A stretch of DNA of 64,000 bases from Prinia subflava (Eukaryota > Chordata > Aves > Passeriformes > Cisticolidae), in contig NC_086247.1 in NCBI RefSeq assembly GCF_021018805.1, positions 140,302,102 through 140,366,101 on the forward strand. Direction: 5' to 3'. The position numbers and the translations under genes were made by a program. Under the pieces are notes generated by a model, which saw only the letters and a list, made by a program, of their open reading frames with translations, had not been told where the DNA came from and did no database searches. Below, one piece after another: positions 51,720 through 64,000 of this stretch (position 1 is its first letter; each line of letters begins with the position of its first letter).

Positions 51720-52140
51720 TCCCGAAGTTTGGGTTCCCCACCCTGAATCTCAGGAATTCAATTTTTAATTAGAAACATTTTCATCAGTGTTGTACAAACG
51801 CCTAATACCACGAAGACAGAGAGTTACAAAGATGGTTTCAAAGTATTGTGCCAAAAATTGAAATACGTGTAGCACATTTGCGGCAAAATTTGAAATGTAC
51901 ATGTTCAAGAGACGGAGGCACAACTGTTCAGCTGAGAAGTTATGTATACAAACGCCACATGAATTTTTATGATGTCCTGATCCTCTGTAACAAAACCCAA
52001 AACTACACTCCTTTTTTAAAACTCCCACACGACCAACATGAAGATGTCATTTTTTATGTTACCCTGGCTTATATGAGACCAGATAGAGATTCAGACCCCG
52101 CAGGTCAGTAGATAAAAAACCAGAACATGGGTGCTTACCC
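51720..52140. promoter_or_regulatory. Candidate conserved block, CpG-retaining and open on both strands
   Basis: By eye about ten CpGs lie in ~400 otherwise AT-rich bases. Frames of 87 codons are open on both strands over nearly the same interval (+ 51848-52111; - 51765-52028). Neither translation is recognised; the + one contains CTCSRDGG and a hydrophobic/aromatic middle. It could be an exon fragment, an old domesticated element or conserved non-coding DNA. No clear splice-bounded coding segment could be defined by eye. Confidence 0.25.
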
Positions 52141-55100
52141 GTTTTTTTAAAGCATGTGAAGCTCTGAATTGGTATCTAATTCCCCCTGAGATCAATAACA
52201 TTTAAGTGCCTAACTTGCTTAAGCACTTCTGAAAACCCTACTGCCTGTTTAAAATCTTGCTTTGGCTAGTCTGAAACAGTCGTAAGACTGCTACATTTCC
52301 ACAGCCACAACCACCATTAGTTCATGACTTTACTGACTCTGGTGAAATGGCAGGCAGTCCTTCCAAAAGGACTAAGTCAAATTGATGGGTAGGTGTCTTT
52401 CCGGCCCTTGTGTTTAACAAATATATTGATTGTTTTCTATCCAGACTTAGATAAATGAGTAACAAATTAAAAGAAACGTTTTTATGATTCACTGCAATAG
52501 TTTTCTTTCTGTGCTCTTCTCATTTCTGATACAAGGTTAAAAGTGACTGGCAAACCTTTTAAGGTTATTGAAACTAAATTATTAACGCTGTGTTTCACCT
52601 TCCTTTTGTCCTCTTCATGGCATTTTCCCTGATTGCTTACTGCTACTCCACTCCTACAAGTTGTAAATCAAATGAAAAGCCTTTAAAGTACAAAACCATC
52701 TGATTAAAATTTTCATCCACAAGGGAACCACAGATATGACAAGATGCCACATTATGCAGTTTTTACATTTAAAACATCTGACAGTCTTTTTTTTTCATGT
52801 GTGTGAAAATTGAGCGCTTTCATCTTTGTAAGCAACAAAAAGGATGATTCTCACTCATAAAACCCATTTGCAACCTTCAAAACATCTTTGATATTCTTCT
52901 CCATTGCATAACTGCATTTGGTGCATATATGGAGGCATAAAGAGCCGTGACACATGGCTAGTCTGGGGACATCTGACCTTCTCCCAGCTCCAACCTGCAC
53001 AGTTCACAGCACTGCTGAGGTCCTTCACAGAGAGCCCACACTCTGTGGGCAGCTGGAAACATAAAGGAACACATGATCAAGGGTCTAATAAAAACCTGTA
53101 GTGAATACTTCTGAGGGAAAAGACACACCTTCAAGGAATGAACTCTGTCTAGAAGGAAGTAAAATCTAATTTACATTTTAGTGAGGTTTCTAATGCAATT
53201 CCTATCTTAGATAAGATATGGGTTTATTTGACAGCACACTTCTGAAAAGTTGGCAAACAACAACTTTCTTAATGCTGCTTTTCAGAAGCAGAGTATAGGA
53301 TGATCCATCACCAAGTTTTCAAGATCTGAGCTCCTGATACTCCAAAAGAGAATAAACCAAGCAAATTTCTGCATTTCAGTTTTCATTGGATTTTGTAGCT
53401 GCTACACATTTATGGTCTGCTAGGCTGGCACACAGCTACTGCACATATGCCACAGCAGTAAGAGGTTTGTTTGTCCAGCAGTGGAATCCCTGCACTGGAG
53501 TTAAAACACCAGCCTGAACAGGCTTTGAAGAAAGCCTGTGGTGCTAACGCTACACTATTTAATATCTGATACTAATGATATCTGATATCAATGTCTGATA
53601 ACACATTTATTATGAAGTTTCAGGGAAGCACTGAGCTCTCATTAAATAGTAGCACTGTCTGCTGGGCCAGCTCCTCTTTTATTTCATGGATGCACTATTT
53701 AAAGTCTACTGCATGAACAAGGTGTCCTGTAAGGCTATTGTTACAGGTCCAAACCAAGTATTTGGTACACTTTATTAAGAGTCAAAAGCACAGAAATGGT
53801 CCTTCCTAACCCCAAGGTATGTGATGTGTGCATTGTTTTTCTAGGGAACAAGGTCAGTGACAAGACACTGAGGGCTCTGTCAGGAAAGGATGCTGAGCAG
53901 GAAAACCTTAAAGTGTGGCAAGCTTCAGTAAAGCATCCCAAGAGCTCCAGGAGAATCACTGAAATGACCACCTGAGATAGCATTTTTGGGTCAATAATGC
54001 TAATCAACAGAGATTTCTTCACGAGAAGAGCATCTCAAAGATGTTTTCCTGTGTTCAGGATGTAAGGTACTAGTTCCATTTAGCGTTCCATACAGAAGAA
54101 AAGCATTCTCTCAGCAGCAGTGGAAAGCAGTGAGATGCAAAACTCACTGCTTTGCATGGGAAAGCACAGGGTGCTGAGAGGGCAGATGGGACTAACCTGG
54201 GGCAGTGGCTGAAGGCAGTAACTGAGTCTGAGCCAGATGACAGCAGTGTGTGGGTATTTGTGCTGTATTTGATCTGGCACTCTAGCTTTTCCCTACAGAT
54301 TAAAATCTGTATTGCCATCTCCTACTGGCAAGATTTTCTCATGGAAACCTGAGCAAGCTGCATACAGAATGCAGGAGCTCTTAGGGCTTGTATTTATCGA
54401 ACAACTTGTTTTCTCAGATGTCAGTTTTTCTTCCTTTCCCCCACCTTTTTCTTCCTGCCTTTGTTTTGTTGTTCAGACACCTAGAATCTCACAATCAATC
54501 ACAGCAAACTAGCTCCCATAAACCTGCTTAGAGGAAAACAATTTCTTCCTCAGGCCTCCAACCCATTCCCTAGAAACCAGCTGTTTCTCTAAATATACAA
54601 GGCAACAGCACCTGAAAAACTGAGTATGACATTATGTGACAGGAGGAATCATTTCAGCTCTGCCATTCCATGGCTTTGTAGAATTGGGATTCATGTAATA
54701 AAAGATATAGTTCAAACAATTTGGAGAACCATTTATACAATATACATTAAAAGAGTCACCAGCCAGAATAAAAAAAAGAGGCGAGGGCATAAGCAGCTGG
54801 GAATCCTCAGCAAGCCCTCATACACTTCAGGGAAAGATTCATAGTCTCTTCTTCTGTCCCTGAGAATTTATTTTTTTGTTCTATGATAGCACAGTTGTGA
54901 CAAAGGAAGAAATGAGGCACGAAAAGGTGAAAAACAATTTTCCATCTTTCATTTGCTAAATGCTGCTGTACCCACTCTGGTGTCATATGATGAGCTTGGC
55001 TCCCCTTTGTTCCAACACACTGTGCAAGGCCCCCAGCTGAGTCAGTGCTCGCTCGCTGTGCTCTGCACACAGATGGGAGTAGGCAGAGAAATGTCAAGAG

Positions 55101-58100
55101 ATTTGGATTAGCTCGGCTCTGGTCACGCACAGAAACGGAGCTCAGGGCACCCAACAATCCTAAATTAAACACAAACCCTCCTCCCCAGTCCAGGCACCTC
55201 GTTTTTCAGGCGTTAGTCACTGAGGAACTTCCAAGCTGGTAGGTCTTGCTGTGGCTTTAAGTGCTTGCTTTCATAGCTCTACATCCTGGCAGTAAGGGTA
55301 CCTTGCCCTGGCAATGAGATAAAGCCAGCACATAAAAAATGTGCTATGACGTTTTAAGTTTTTAAATTACTTGGAATGCATGAGTGTAGTTAACTTTTAC
55401 TGTTATTGTTGCCAATCCCCTTGAGGGAAAAGCAATCTTCCTATTCCTCTCATTCTATGTATGGCATCTTTTTTGTCTGACATATTTCAGTAATTGGGCA
55501 TGTTTATTCCTCAGCTAGTTCTAACACAACCAGTAGAGGCTGCATTTTGAATCTATAAAAGCAAGCTGGCAAGTGCCATGGAAAAAAATTAACATTTCCA
55601 ACAGTACGCAACACATGGATGAATGTTAGTCAGCCTGATGGGATGCGCAATTTTTAAATCTCGTACAAATATCTGTGTATTTTGCCACCACTTCTCTCTG
55701 TGAACACTCTGGTTTTGGTTGAAGGCTATTTCCAGTTCAGACTCTTTTTCTTCAGCATTTTCTCTTGTCTTTTCTACCTGCTATAACACCCATTACTGGC
55801 TCTCACTCTCTACAGGGACTTGTTTCACTGCCTTCCTTTCCATTTTCTTTGTACTAATTCTGTTCCCTGGTCTTCTCTCTGACTTCAGGCAAAAAGCAGG
55901 TCCAGTTCTTCCTCTATACACCATCTATAGGAATATGAAGTACACATGGGTGAGAATTTGCCAATTTCACCTTTTGAACAGAGATAAAACAAAAGCCTTT
56001 TGCACTATCCTTGTTTGTCAATGCTAAACCACAGATCAACTACAAAAGCAGACCTTCTCAACCAGGTATTAAAAAAGAGTTCCACCACGAATTCTCCTTT
56101 TGCAAATTTCCAATTGAATATGGTGGTTGCATCATAGACTAAAGGTGCCACCATGCTTGAAGTGCTCAAATATGAAAAACAGCAGAAAAGGCAGTACTAC
56201 CATGGCATCAGCATATTTTTCCTTCTTACCATTTTTAGCCCAAACCTTCAGAGCTTCCTTGCTCCTCACCCAACTCTCACAGGCAAAGGATACATAGGAC
56301 ACACTCAAACATGGAACAAAATAACTTAAGAGAGCTGCTACCATATTGCTAAACAGCAGTTCATTGTTCCCTTGCCTTGGATAGTTTTAGGCCTTTATTT
56401 TACTCAAAGATCTCATACTTACCAATGCCCTGACCTTGGCATCTGTGCTACTCTCTTAAAGCTAATGTGATCTGCTCACACAAAGCAGACTATTGCCAAG
56501 GAGCATAAGCAGCCCTAGTGATGTCACGGAACTCATTAAAGATATAGTTGACTTCTTGCCCCTAGAAAACCTAATTATTAAATGTAACCTTAGCTGAAAA
56601 CAGTAGTGATTGTTGATAAGCAAAGTAAAACAAAAGGTGTTTTGTTTAAACATAAATATAGTACTTGACCAATAAATAGGAGTTCCTGCTTTATAACTGT
56701 GGCAAACTGTAGTTAACCATGAAATTCCTGAGATAATTGATGTAAAAAAGAGTATTCTGAAATATAATCACGTGCATAGTTTGAAGATCTAATTCCTAAT
56801 GCAATTCATGACATTAACACCATGTCTAGAAAACTTAGTGGTTCATTTTAATAAACAGCAAATGCTGCACATTCTCACTCTGAGGACCCATTAGGAAGCT
56901 AACCCTGATGTAAAACTGCTATAATCTATCTTCTGAGAATTATTTTAAAATATACCTTTTATAGTAAATGTAAAACATAATAACTGTGTTGTAAATGTGA
57001 CTGCTATATTTATTTGTTACTATAGCTATGGATTTCAAATTTAGAAAAGAAAAATACACTTCAAATACTATCACAGACAATAAGAGCCTTATGCCTCTAT
57101 ACAATATTAAACATGCCACCTCCCACTGTTGGTATATAAATCACAGCACTGTTAAATCAGCTTCTTTCTTTGAGCAAACGTACTTCTTGAAATTTCTCAG
57201 ATTTTTTGTAAGATATAATGTTCTTATTTTATCTATTTTTATCTATCAAAGAGCCAAAAACTACTGACAATTTTTATGTCACTGCAGTCCATCCATAAAA
57301 TTTACACAAACAGCCAAATCAGAGAAACCAGTATCCTTGAAGTACAAGCAACTAAAGGAACAGTTTAAAAATTGAGATTTTAAGTGAATATTCTCAAGGG
57401 TCAAAACACTGTCTTAAGACTGGAATATGCCTAGAACATTTACAGACATCTTTCCCTCTCCTCTGTCTTTAAAAAATGACTGCAAAACAATTCTCTCTAA
57501 ACACTAACAGTCTACACTGAACAGAACAACAGATTATTTCAGTGGGATTGATGCAGCTTTGCAGGTATTGTGCTGTCTTATAATATAAGACAGATACAGT
57601 CAGCCTCAAAAAATCAGGTTGTTCACATGCATTTTAGTATGCAAAAGTTTTCTTAGGATGAGAATGGATATTCCATTATTTCAGGCATTCAATTTTAAGT
57701 TGGTTAAAGTTACCCTGGTAATAATACCATGGAGAACAGTGCTGCAGAGACAACATTCATCTGTCACAGAAACAATCCCCTCAAATATCCTTACAGGTAT
57801 TGCAGCCTCGTTTTGTACAGTTTTCTCTCCTCCTTGCCGCATGCTTCAGGATTTCATGAGAAATTTTTGCACGAGGTCTGTTCAACCTCCATGTAGAAGC
57901 TACCAGTTAAAGCATCACTCTAGGTTTGAAGACTATCTGCTGAAGGCATTGAGGAATCAGTGTGAAAATATGACTTCTCAGACCAAAATTATTCAAAAAG
58001 AAAAGCATATTCATATACATCATATGTAACATTTTAGCACACTGGGAAATAACACCAAAATATATGTGGATGGCTTTAAAAAATAGCAGTTAAATTACAA

Positions 58101-58608
58101 AGTAACCAGAGGGAAGTAGTTTTAAGAGAAGTAAAATTATATACACATATGTGAGCTCCAAAACGCTCCTTCCCTTCTTGTTTTTTCTTTTCTTTTTGGT
58201 GGGATGTGTGAGAGAGAGGATATCTGACAGATGTCAAGGTCAAATCACAGAGCCTTTAGAGTTAATACAAACTATTACAGCACTCTACATGTACGTGTCA
58301 CAAAAAATGCATGTGATTTTAAACTCTTAACCACAGATTACAGGCTGGCTTCCTGCAACTTTTTAAACATATGGTCAGGAGTGAGATGGAAGAAAGCATT
58401 TTAATGTGATCTGTCATTGATCTGAGAATGTAATCTTTGTTTTATTTAAGTGTCCCATCTTGCTATTGTATTGAGCTGAATAGAATATTTTAAAGGGTTA
58501 AGCTTTTGAAATTAGCAGATTCAGGAAAGGGTACAGTAATATCTTAACCCCTAATAAGTCAGTAAACACTGAACATATCTGAAGGCCCTACTGTTTAAGG
58601 TCTTCCTT
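52141..58608. other. Unique non-coding DNA, no recognised feature
   Basis: No gene or repeat family recognised. Short imperfect repeats of a TCTGATA-type word occur at 53564-53601. The GC-richer patch at 54980-55240 keeps a few CpGs and has frames on both strands (- 54807-55172, 121 codons; + 55045-55242, 65 codons) without recognisable products. A 136-codon + frame at 57619-58029 is also unrecognised. Confidence 0.65.
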
Positions 58609-58623
58609 AAAAAAAAAAAAAAC

Positions 58624-58655
<32 letters not shown>

Positions 58656-58677
58656 AAAAAAAACAAAAAAGAAAAAG
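58609..58677. repeat. A-rich / (AAAAC)n microsatellite
   Basis: An A14 run, then about five AAAAC units, then A-runs interrupted by single C or G. It is a simple-sequence tract, possibly from an old poly-A tail. Confidence 0.92.
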
Positions 58678-60222
58678 TATAAATCTCAATGTACTAATTT
58701 TAATGTCAGATTTGGCATCATTGGTGTATAATTATCTAATGCCTAATATGTCCTTGAAAGAACAAAATGCATCACATAATCACACCCCCTGATTACAAAA
58801 TACATATAATCCCTATTTATACACTCTCATTCTACAGTATAAAATATGCTGTTACAATCTTCCACTACGTGAACCTTGCTGAAAATTGTGACTATCTGGT
58901 ATTTTCCCTTCTCTCTCATTCTGGCTTTACTCTTGCTTCTGTCTCACCCTAAGTATAAGCAGCAAGGAGTCAAAATTAGTTATTTGCTGTACAGTTACAC
59001 CCAACACATCGGGGCTTGAACCACATGGAGCTTCTCCAGTATCCATGTTAAATGAAACAGGAGCAAAGTCTATGCAAAGGCATTCAAAAAAGGCTCATCC
59101 AGGTCCCCCTGAGCATTCTGTGAACACAGGGAAGTGTGTACCAGGATGTGAGGACCCAGTGTGGTAAATTTACTGCTCAATTTCTCCTTTTCCTCTCCAG
59201 AAGCTCTCCTTACCTGGAGTGAGGTACCCTCACAGTTGTAGCTGATACACAATGTCTGACCTTCAAAATATACTGACATTACATTCATTTCTACTGCAGC
59301 ACCCCACACAACACTGTTCACTACCATACAAGAAACACATTTTATGTTTGCTTTTGACAGTGATACTGCAAGGCAGAGTGCAAATTAAGTGAAACAGAAA
59401 TACAATTTTGTAAGAAATTACTATAATTTTGGAAGAAGTTGTGTTTTTATAAAGTAGATCATAATCTCCTAACTTCAGAATTAAAGGTGCCATGAAAGAG
59501 ACTAAGGGTTACTTAAACACTTCTGTAGGCAGTGGTTTTTATGTTAATGCAAGGAATGTGCTTATTTTTTTCAGCTACTAGAGATGAAAAAGAAATCTGT
59601 CTAATCCTGTAAAATAAACAGTTTTAAATGTCAAGACTCTGACCACTGAATTCTTGCTAGGTAACTTAATCCCATTGCTTTCAAATTAAAAAAGGAATTT
59701 GAACTACTGCTGCTCTGCTCTAAACAATGTTTCAAAGAGAGGAGTAAAGGAAACCAAGCAATTACAATAACAGGATAAAAACACGTCAGCTACATTCACA
59801 TTGGTTTTGTGCATCTACACCATGGACACTGCCATTCCTGAGCAGAAGCCAGGTGTGAAACCAAAAACATCTGCTTTGCCTGAGCAACCCAGGTTCAGGT
59901 GTCCAAAATCTTCCTTTTATACCTCCTCCCACTGGGGTCACAGAAATTGCTCAGGCTGCCCTTCTTCGTCTGAGTATCAATAACCTCTTCACCCTTCTCA
60001 GAGCTTTCCTCCAGTCATTCTGCCAAAGCTGATCCTCATATTTGCATTTTACTGCTACCGTGCTGTATCAGTAACTTCAAATATCAGAAGATTCATAATT
60101 AGTTACTACCCTATTTCTTCCCATGTAATTTCATTTTCTCTTTTCATACAATCCACTTTCACAGATGCTAAGAACACCTTTCGTTCACCTCGGATAAACA
60201 TGTGTATGTATATTTTAATCTT
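58678..60222. other. Unique non-coding DNA, no recognised feature
   Basis: Nothing recognised; frames are under 90 codons. Confidence 0.7.
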
Positions 60223-60282
60223 GTCTAGCAATATTTGCACACTATGCAGCCAACCAAAGTTTTCTTGGTCTAGCAATATTTG
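60223..60282. repeat. 15-bp direct repeat, 45-bp offset
   Basis: GTCTAGCAATATTTG occurs at 60223-60237 and again identically at 60268-60282, with 30 unrelated bases between. This may be a local duplication or a target-site duplication around a tiny insert. CR1 elements do not normally make long target-site duplications, so a slippage-type duplication is preferred. Confidence 0.85.
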
Positions 60283-60556
60283 TTTTCTAAAGATGAAACC
60301 TCCTCTTAGGTACCAAAGTTAAAATGCAGAAAATCTCAAAATCATAGATAATCATTGAAAATAAGACATAGTGGATTATAGGAAATGGATGTCAGTCCAA
60401 ATTTAAGTACCTAAACTGGAAAATGTTGTTCTAAACATGGAGTTCTTGAATTGAAATGTTGAAACAAGCCTTATAAGATTTTTTCTTATATTTTTTTCTT
60501 ATAAGATATTTTGTCAACTGCAGTAATGACAGAGAATGAATTGCAGACTTGCATGT

Positions 60557-60839
60557 TGTTATGATTTTTGGATGGCACAGAAATAACAACATGACTCTCG
60601 ATATGATGGTGAAAATGAGAGCAGACTTTATTCTTCTAAATTCTACTTTTATAGAGTAGTTCAGTACAAAGAACATGATTGGTTATTGGAGTCTACACCC
60701 TTTCATAAACATCTTTTGCCAGTAAACATGTTGGAAAAACACCACCTGTGGATGGTTTCTCACTTCTCAAGGTTTGTTTAAATTCCTCCTTAAGATTTTC
60801 CTAGGCTAGAATGAGAAAGTTGCTTGCCTGCCTTTCACA
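60557..60839 (-). mobile_element. Probable endogenous retrovirus solo LTR
   Basis: Read on the minus strand, the segment begins TGTGAAAGG and ends ATCATAACA, so it has the TG...CA termini of retroviral LTRs. Inside are a TATAAAA box (60647-60653) and, 14 nt downstream, an AATAAA polyadenylation signal (60627-60632), the expected U3-R order. Length is about 283 bp, plausible for a short avian LTR. There is no internal gag/pol/env and no second copy in the window, so it is a solo LTR left by recombination or a decayed copy. CAGAC occurs on the left at 60544-60548 and immediately after the right edge at 60840-60844. It does not abut the left TG exactly, so the target-site duplication is unproven. 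The family is not assigned. Confidence 0.6.
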
Positions 60840-60897
60840 CAGACACTGCCAGAGCCTGAAGCCTGAATTCAGACCAGTTGTCTGCACCCATACTCGC

Positions 60898-61028
60898 TGA
60901 ATACTCTGAGTTGGAAGGGACACACAAGGATCACTGAGCCCAACTCTGAAGTGATTGGCCTGTACAGGAATCAAACCCACAGCCTTGATGTTCCTGGGAT
61001 CCTGCTCTAACCAACTGAGCTAATCACC
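60898..61028 (-). mobile_element. tRNA-Ile-derived SINE with CR1 tail (TguSINE1-like)
   Basis: On the minus strand the head reads TTAGCTCAGTTGGTTAGAGC, matching the 5' half of tRNA-Ile. It includes an intact pol III A box (TAGCTCAGTTGG, 61011-61022). A B box with one change from the canonical sequence follows (GGTTTGATTCC, 60967-60977). After a short linker comes a CR1-type 3' tail (a GGGCTCAGTGATCCTTGTG-like stretch, then CCCTTCCAACTCAGAGTATTC). A tRNA-Ile head joined to a CR1 tail is the structure of TguSINE1, which relies on CR1 machinery. It is not a functional tRNA: the anticodon arm is changed and no 3' acceptor pairing remains. The terminal microsatellite is degraded, suggesting an old insertion. 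This is the best lineage marker in the window. Confidence 0.9.
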
Positions 61029-64000
61029 AAAATCCTATCAAAAACCTGCAAAACTCCACAGGATTTAAAACAATATTACTTTGTATTTTACTTAAGGGTC
61101 AGCTATTAACATAACAAAGTAAGTACAAATATCATAGAACTATGACGGGAAGAAGCCAGGTCTGACTCCTGACTGTGAAGCTCTTTGTATCATTCTAGGT
61201 TTCAAGTGGAAAAGGCACAGCTCAACATGTATCCACCTTCAACTGCCAGTTGACAAAAAAGTAATGCTATCCAAGTACATAGAATTATCTGTTCATGCCC
61301 CTTCCACGGGCACTTCTTCCCTTTCCACCCCCCTGCTCATAAACTAACACCATTTTCACCTAAGTCCAGCTCTGGTAATCACCAGGCACTTCATGACACC
61401 AGTGACGCCTCAGGCTCAGCAGAAAATTATCCTGGGTAGAAAAGAGAATTTTCTGTGCAGCCAGTGAGCAGATCTGGCTCAGGAAATGGTTCTGTGATTC
61501 CCAAACTAGGAGGAGGTCACATCATCAAAAATGGAGGAAACTGGAAAGGCAACAAAACATTCCTCTTTTTAGTGGCTATGAGACACTACAGGAGCCCAGT
61601 TGTTTACAGAAGCAGAGCACCAGAGCTCTGGGAAAGGGAAGTGGCTCTGTATGGAAATATTATCAGTAGTGATGTTCTCAGGTTCACTTTGTCAACAACA
61701 CAATATTTCTGTATACAAAATCCTTTAGCAACTTGGAATAACTGCAATATCAAGAAAATCTCCAAGATTGCTGCAGTCAAGAAGCTTCGTTGGTTTTCCA
61801 GCAAAGTATCCAGGATTCTGAATTAAAAATGTATGGTTGAAATTTTATGCTGAGAAGAGAAAATCACCAGATAAATGGAATTACCTGGATAAAACCACTC
61901 AGAAATGTAGCAACTAACCATGTATCTCTAAACCAGTACAAAATTCTTCCTTCTGTCTGTTTGGAAGACTTTAAACTAGCAAACTTGTGATCACTCAGCT
62001 AAAGCCAAACGAATTCATGGGCACATTTTGCAAAATCTGATATACTAGAAGGCTGCACATATGGACGCAACACAAATAATTAAAATTAAAGAAAAAAGCA
62101 CCCTCAGGTCATAAAAGAGTCTTGAGAGAGAAAGACAGAGTGACACTGTAACAACAACAACAACCACTGCAAGCTAGAATATCTACATCCATAGCCATCA
62201 ACATATTAAAAGGAATACATATTCATATTCCCTAAGCAATGTCCCTCTGCTCTTCCAAAGTCAAAGGAACTCTTCTCTAAGTGGATAAAATCTTTCTCAC
62301 TATGCTTTTCAGCAGCTGTCTTTGCTGGTTTCTAATCAAAGCTCATGATATCTGGCTTTGGCAACAGACTGTAGCTTCCCAGATGAGTAAGCAAACAAAG
62401 AGTTTATTTTTCCCCTTCTTCCACAGAGCTTGAGATGCATTTTCTGTCTTGAGAGGGAATTGATGACTTCCATAATCTGGCCAAAACCTCAAATACATTT
62501 AATGAAGGAACATCAGGGGTCTATGGTATTTGTATACTTCAAAATGTGGACAGCTACAAGACAAAGATAAATGCCAGCCTGGAAAACAAAAATCTGGACT
62601 GTAGCAATTTATAAGAGTAGAAAATAAGCAACCTTTAGACAAGAATTTATTTAGATTTGACTGTGAAACAGACATTAGAAGAGAAAGGAAAACTGACATA
62701 TAAAAAATCTTCACTTGGGTTATTCTTAAGTATTCTTTAAATTGGAGGGGGGGGAGCTCATCACAACAACATTCACTGAAAGATGATATTGATTTAGAAG
62801 GCAGAGCCTGAGGGATGTCAAACCAGAAAATCACTATAATCAGCTACAAAGGAAATTCATCATGACAAAAAAGGAAGTGGGTGGATAAAGTCCATGGAAG
62901 AAAAATAACATTGCCTGCTGTTAGATACATGATTAAAAAAAAAATAAATAAAGTGAATGTTAAAATGATTCCTATTAATTTGAGAAATCTAACAGACAGA
63001 TACCAATACATTAGGGTAGAGGATGTATTGTCTTGATGAGACATTGCTGAGTTCCATAGGCAAATGTGTCTTGCCATTGTGTCGAAAGACAAATTTTAGG
63101 TTGAAGATTAAAAATCTGAATATTCAAAAACATAAAACTTATATTTGTTAGACTGCACAAAAAGAGAAAAAATATATGCTAAACCCACAATTCTAATTTA
63201 CTTTTCTATAATGAAACAGAAGAGTATTGAATAAAGTCCAGCAGAAGCCAGGATGTTGATAATTGACAAAGCAGACAACTTCAAACAACCTAGGACAAGA
63301 AAGATTAAGTTTAGTATGTCTCAAATGTGTGGGTTTAAAATAATTTCATTCAACATTTATTCTCAGTCTTGAATAGAAGAGGAGGAAGAGACGAGATTAA
63401 ATGGCAGGTGAATTGAGTGTTTCTTTTGATGATAATAAAATCTAGAGCACTGATGCAATGTAATTTAATATAAACTAGCACAAACCACTTATGCGTGTGA
63501 CACAAGCCTGATCCTGTGGTGCAATCTGGAAGCAGGAACAGCTCAAAGCTACACTTTGCACATGGGATGTGTTCAGCATTGGGATTCCAACACAGCCTTC
63601 ACACAACAATCTGACAGCAAATTCAGGGAAAAAGATTCAGAAGTGGTTGATGTTTTTGAATGCCCTGCTTTTCTCATGTTTGCCTTGAGAATATTTCTCT
63701 TGACACAGACAAGTGGTGCAAGTTGAAAATGAGGCTAGAGAAGTTCAATATGAAGCAGTCAGAAAACTGAAGTGAACAATATTTGGCCAGAAAAATTTAG
63801 AATACAAGCTGCATAATTCACATTCCCCTCCATAGCCCTAAACAGTGCTACACTAAGCAGTAAGTCAGGTGCTAAAAAATACTAGATATCTTGCAAGTGG
63901 TGGTAATTTTTACCACAGCTGCTGAAATTGGTAGCCCCCACAGCCAACACCAAAATTCATCTTCATCTTCTACCACCTACTTTCATTTGTGATTTAATAA
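61029..64000. other. Unique non-coding DNA, no recognised feature
   Basis: No gene or repeat family is recognised. There is a short (CAA)n run near 62150-62163 and a G8 run at about 62747-62754. The longest frame is 123 codons on + (61455-61826), overlapped by 66 codons on -, and is unrecognised. Confidence 0.7.

Noticed and set aside
60967..61022. Functional tRNA-Ile gene
   Set aside because: A and B boxes are present but the anticodon loop is altered, acceptor pairing is missing and a CR1 tail follows: it is a SINE.
61120..61170. Possible minus-strand CR1 3' end (ATCATAGAACTATGAC)
   Set aside because: Only the ATCATAGAA word fits; the expected TTGGAAGGGACC and CCAACCC segments do not follow.
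62844..63092. Minus-strand 82-codon hydrophobic frame as a membrane protein
   Set aside because: Hydrophobic composition is typical of chance frames in AT-rich DNA and no family is recognised.
1..64000. Operon, CRISPR array, prophage or other prokaryotic system
   Set aside because: No dense same-strand coding, no regularly spaced repeats with unique spacers, and the mobile elements are vertebrate types.

Overview
The window reads as non-coding DNA from a bird, most likely a passerine. The main evidence is one diagnostic element at 60898-61028 on the minus strand. It is a SINE with a tRNA-Ile-like head and a CR1-like tail, the structure of TguSINE1, which is known from passerine birds. Supporting this are an avian-type CR1 LINE 3' end at 35541-35645, a probable endogenous-retrovirus solo LTR at 60557-60839, and otherwise sparse, AT-rich, repeat-poor sequence. 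I found no exon, splice-bounded coding block, rRNA, functional tRNA, CRISPR array or bacterial-type operon. The open reading frames are short, often open on both strands, and match no protein family I recognise. I therefore call no CDS; the window is probably an intergenic gene desert or one very large intron.

Layout: 1-22900 is unique AT-rich DNA with small local structures: a 9-bp tandem at 7074, a perfect 15-bp-arm palindrome at 8434, a 26-bp AT-rich tandem at 10861 and a 22-bp purine-rich tandem at 21153. At 22951-23303 there is a cluster of CpGs in otherwise CpG-poor sequence. At 27987-28717 lies the most striking object, a 731-nt run without a single pyrimidine on the + strand. It is built as consecutive blocks (AAAAGGG)7, (AGGGG)12, (AGGG)2, (AAGGG)77 broken by single AAGG units, then (AAAGG)39. 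It is the sole source of the two longest reading frames (288 and 299 codons, opposite strands), which are repeat artefacts.

From 35 to 52 kb there are several blocks that look like conserved non-coding or regulatory DNA by composition only (CpGs retained, homeodomain-, octamer- or SOX-like words, few stops): about 35170-35400, 38540-38850, 39880-40010, 42460-43250, 44250-44455, 46915-47100, 48770-49340 and 51720-52140. These are candidates for a cross-species alignment, not established elements. A 50-nt T run at 46456-46505 may be the tail of a minus-strand retrocopy. The last 5 kb hold the LTR and SINE, 58 bp apart.

I see no undescribed multi-gene system here. The items most worth checking are the purine tract, the palindrome, the T50 tract and the candidate regulatory blocks.
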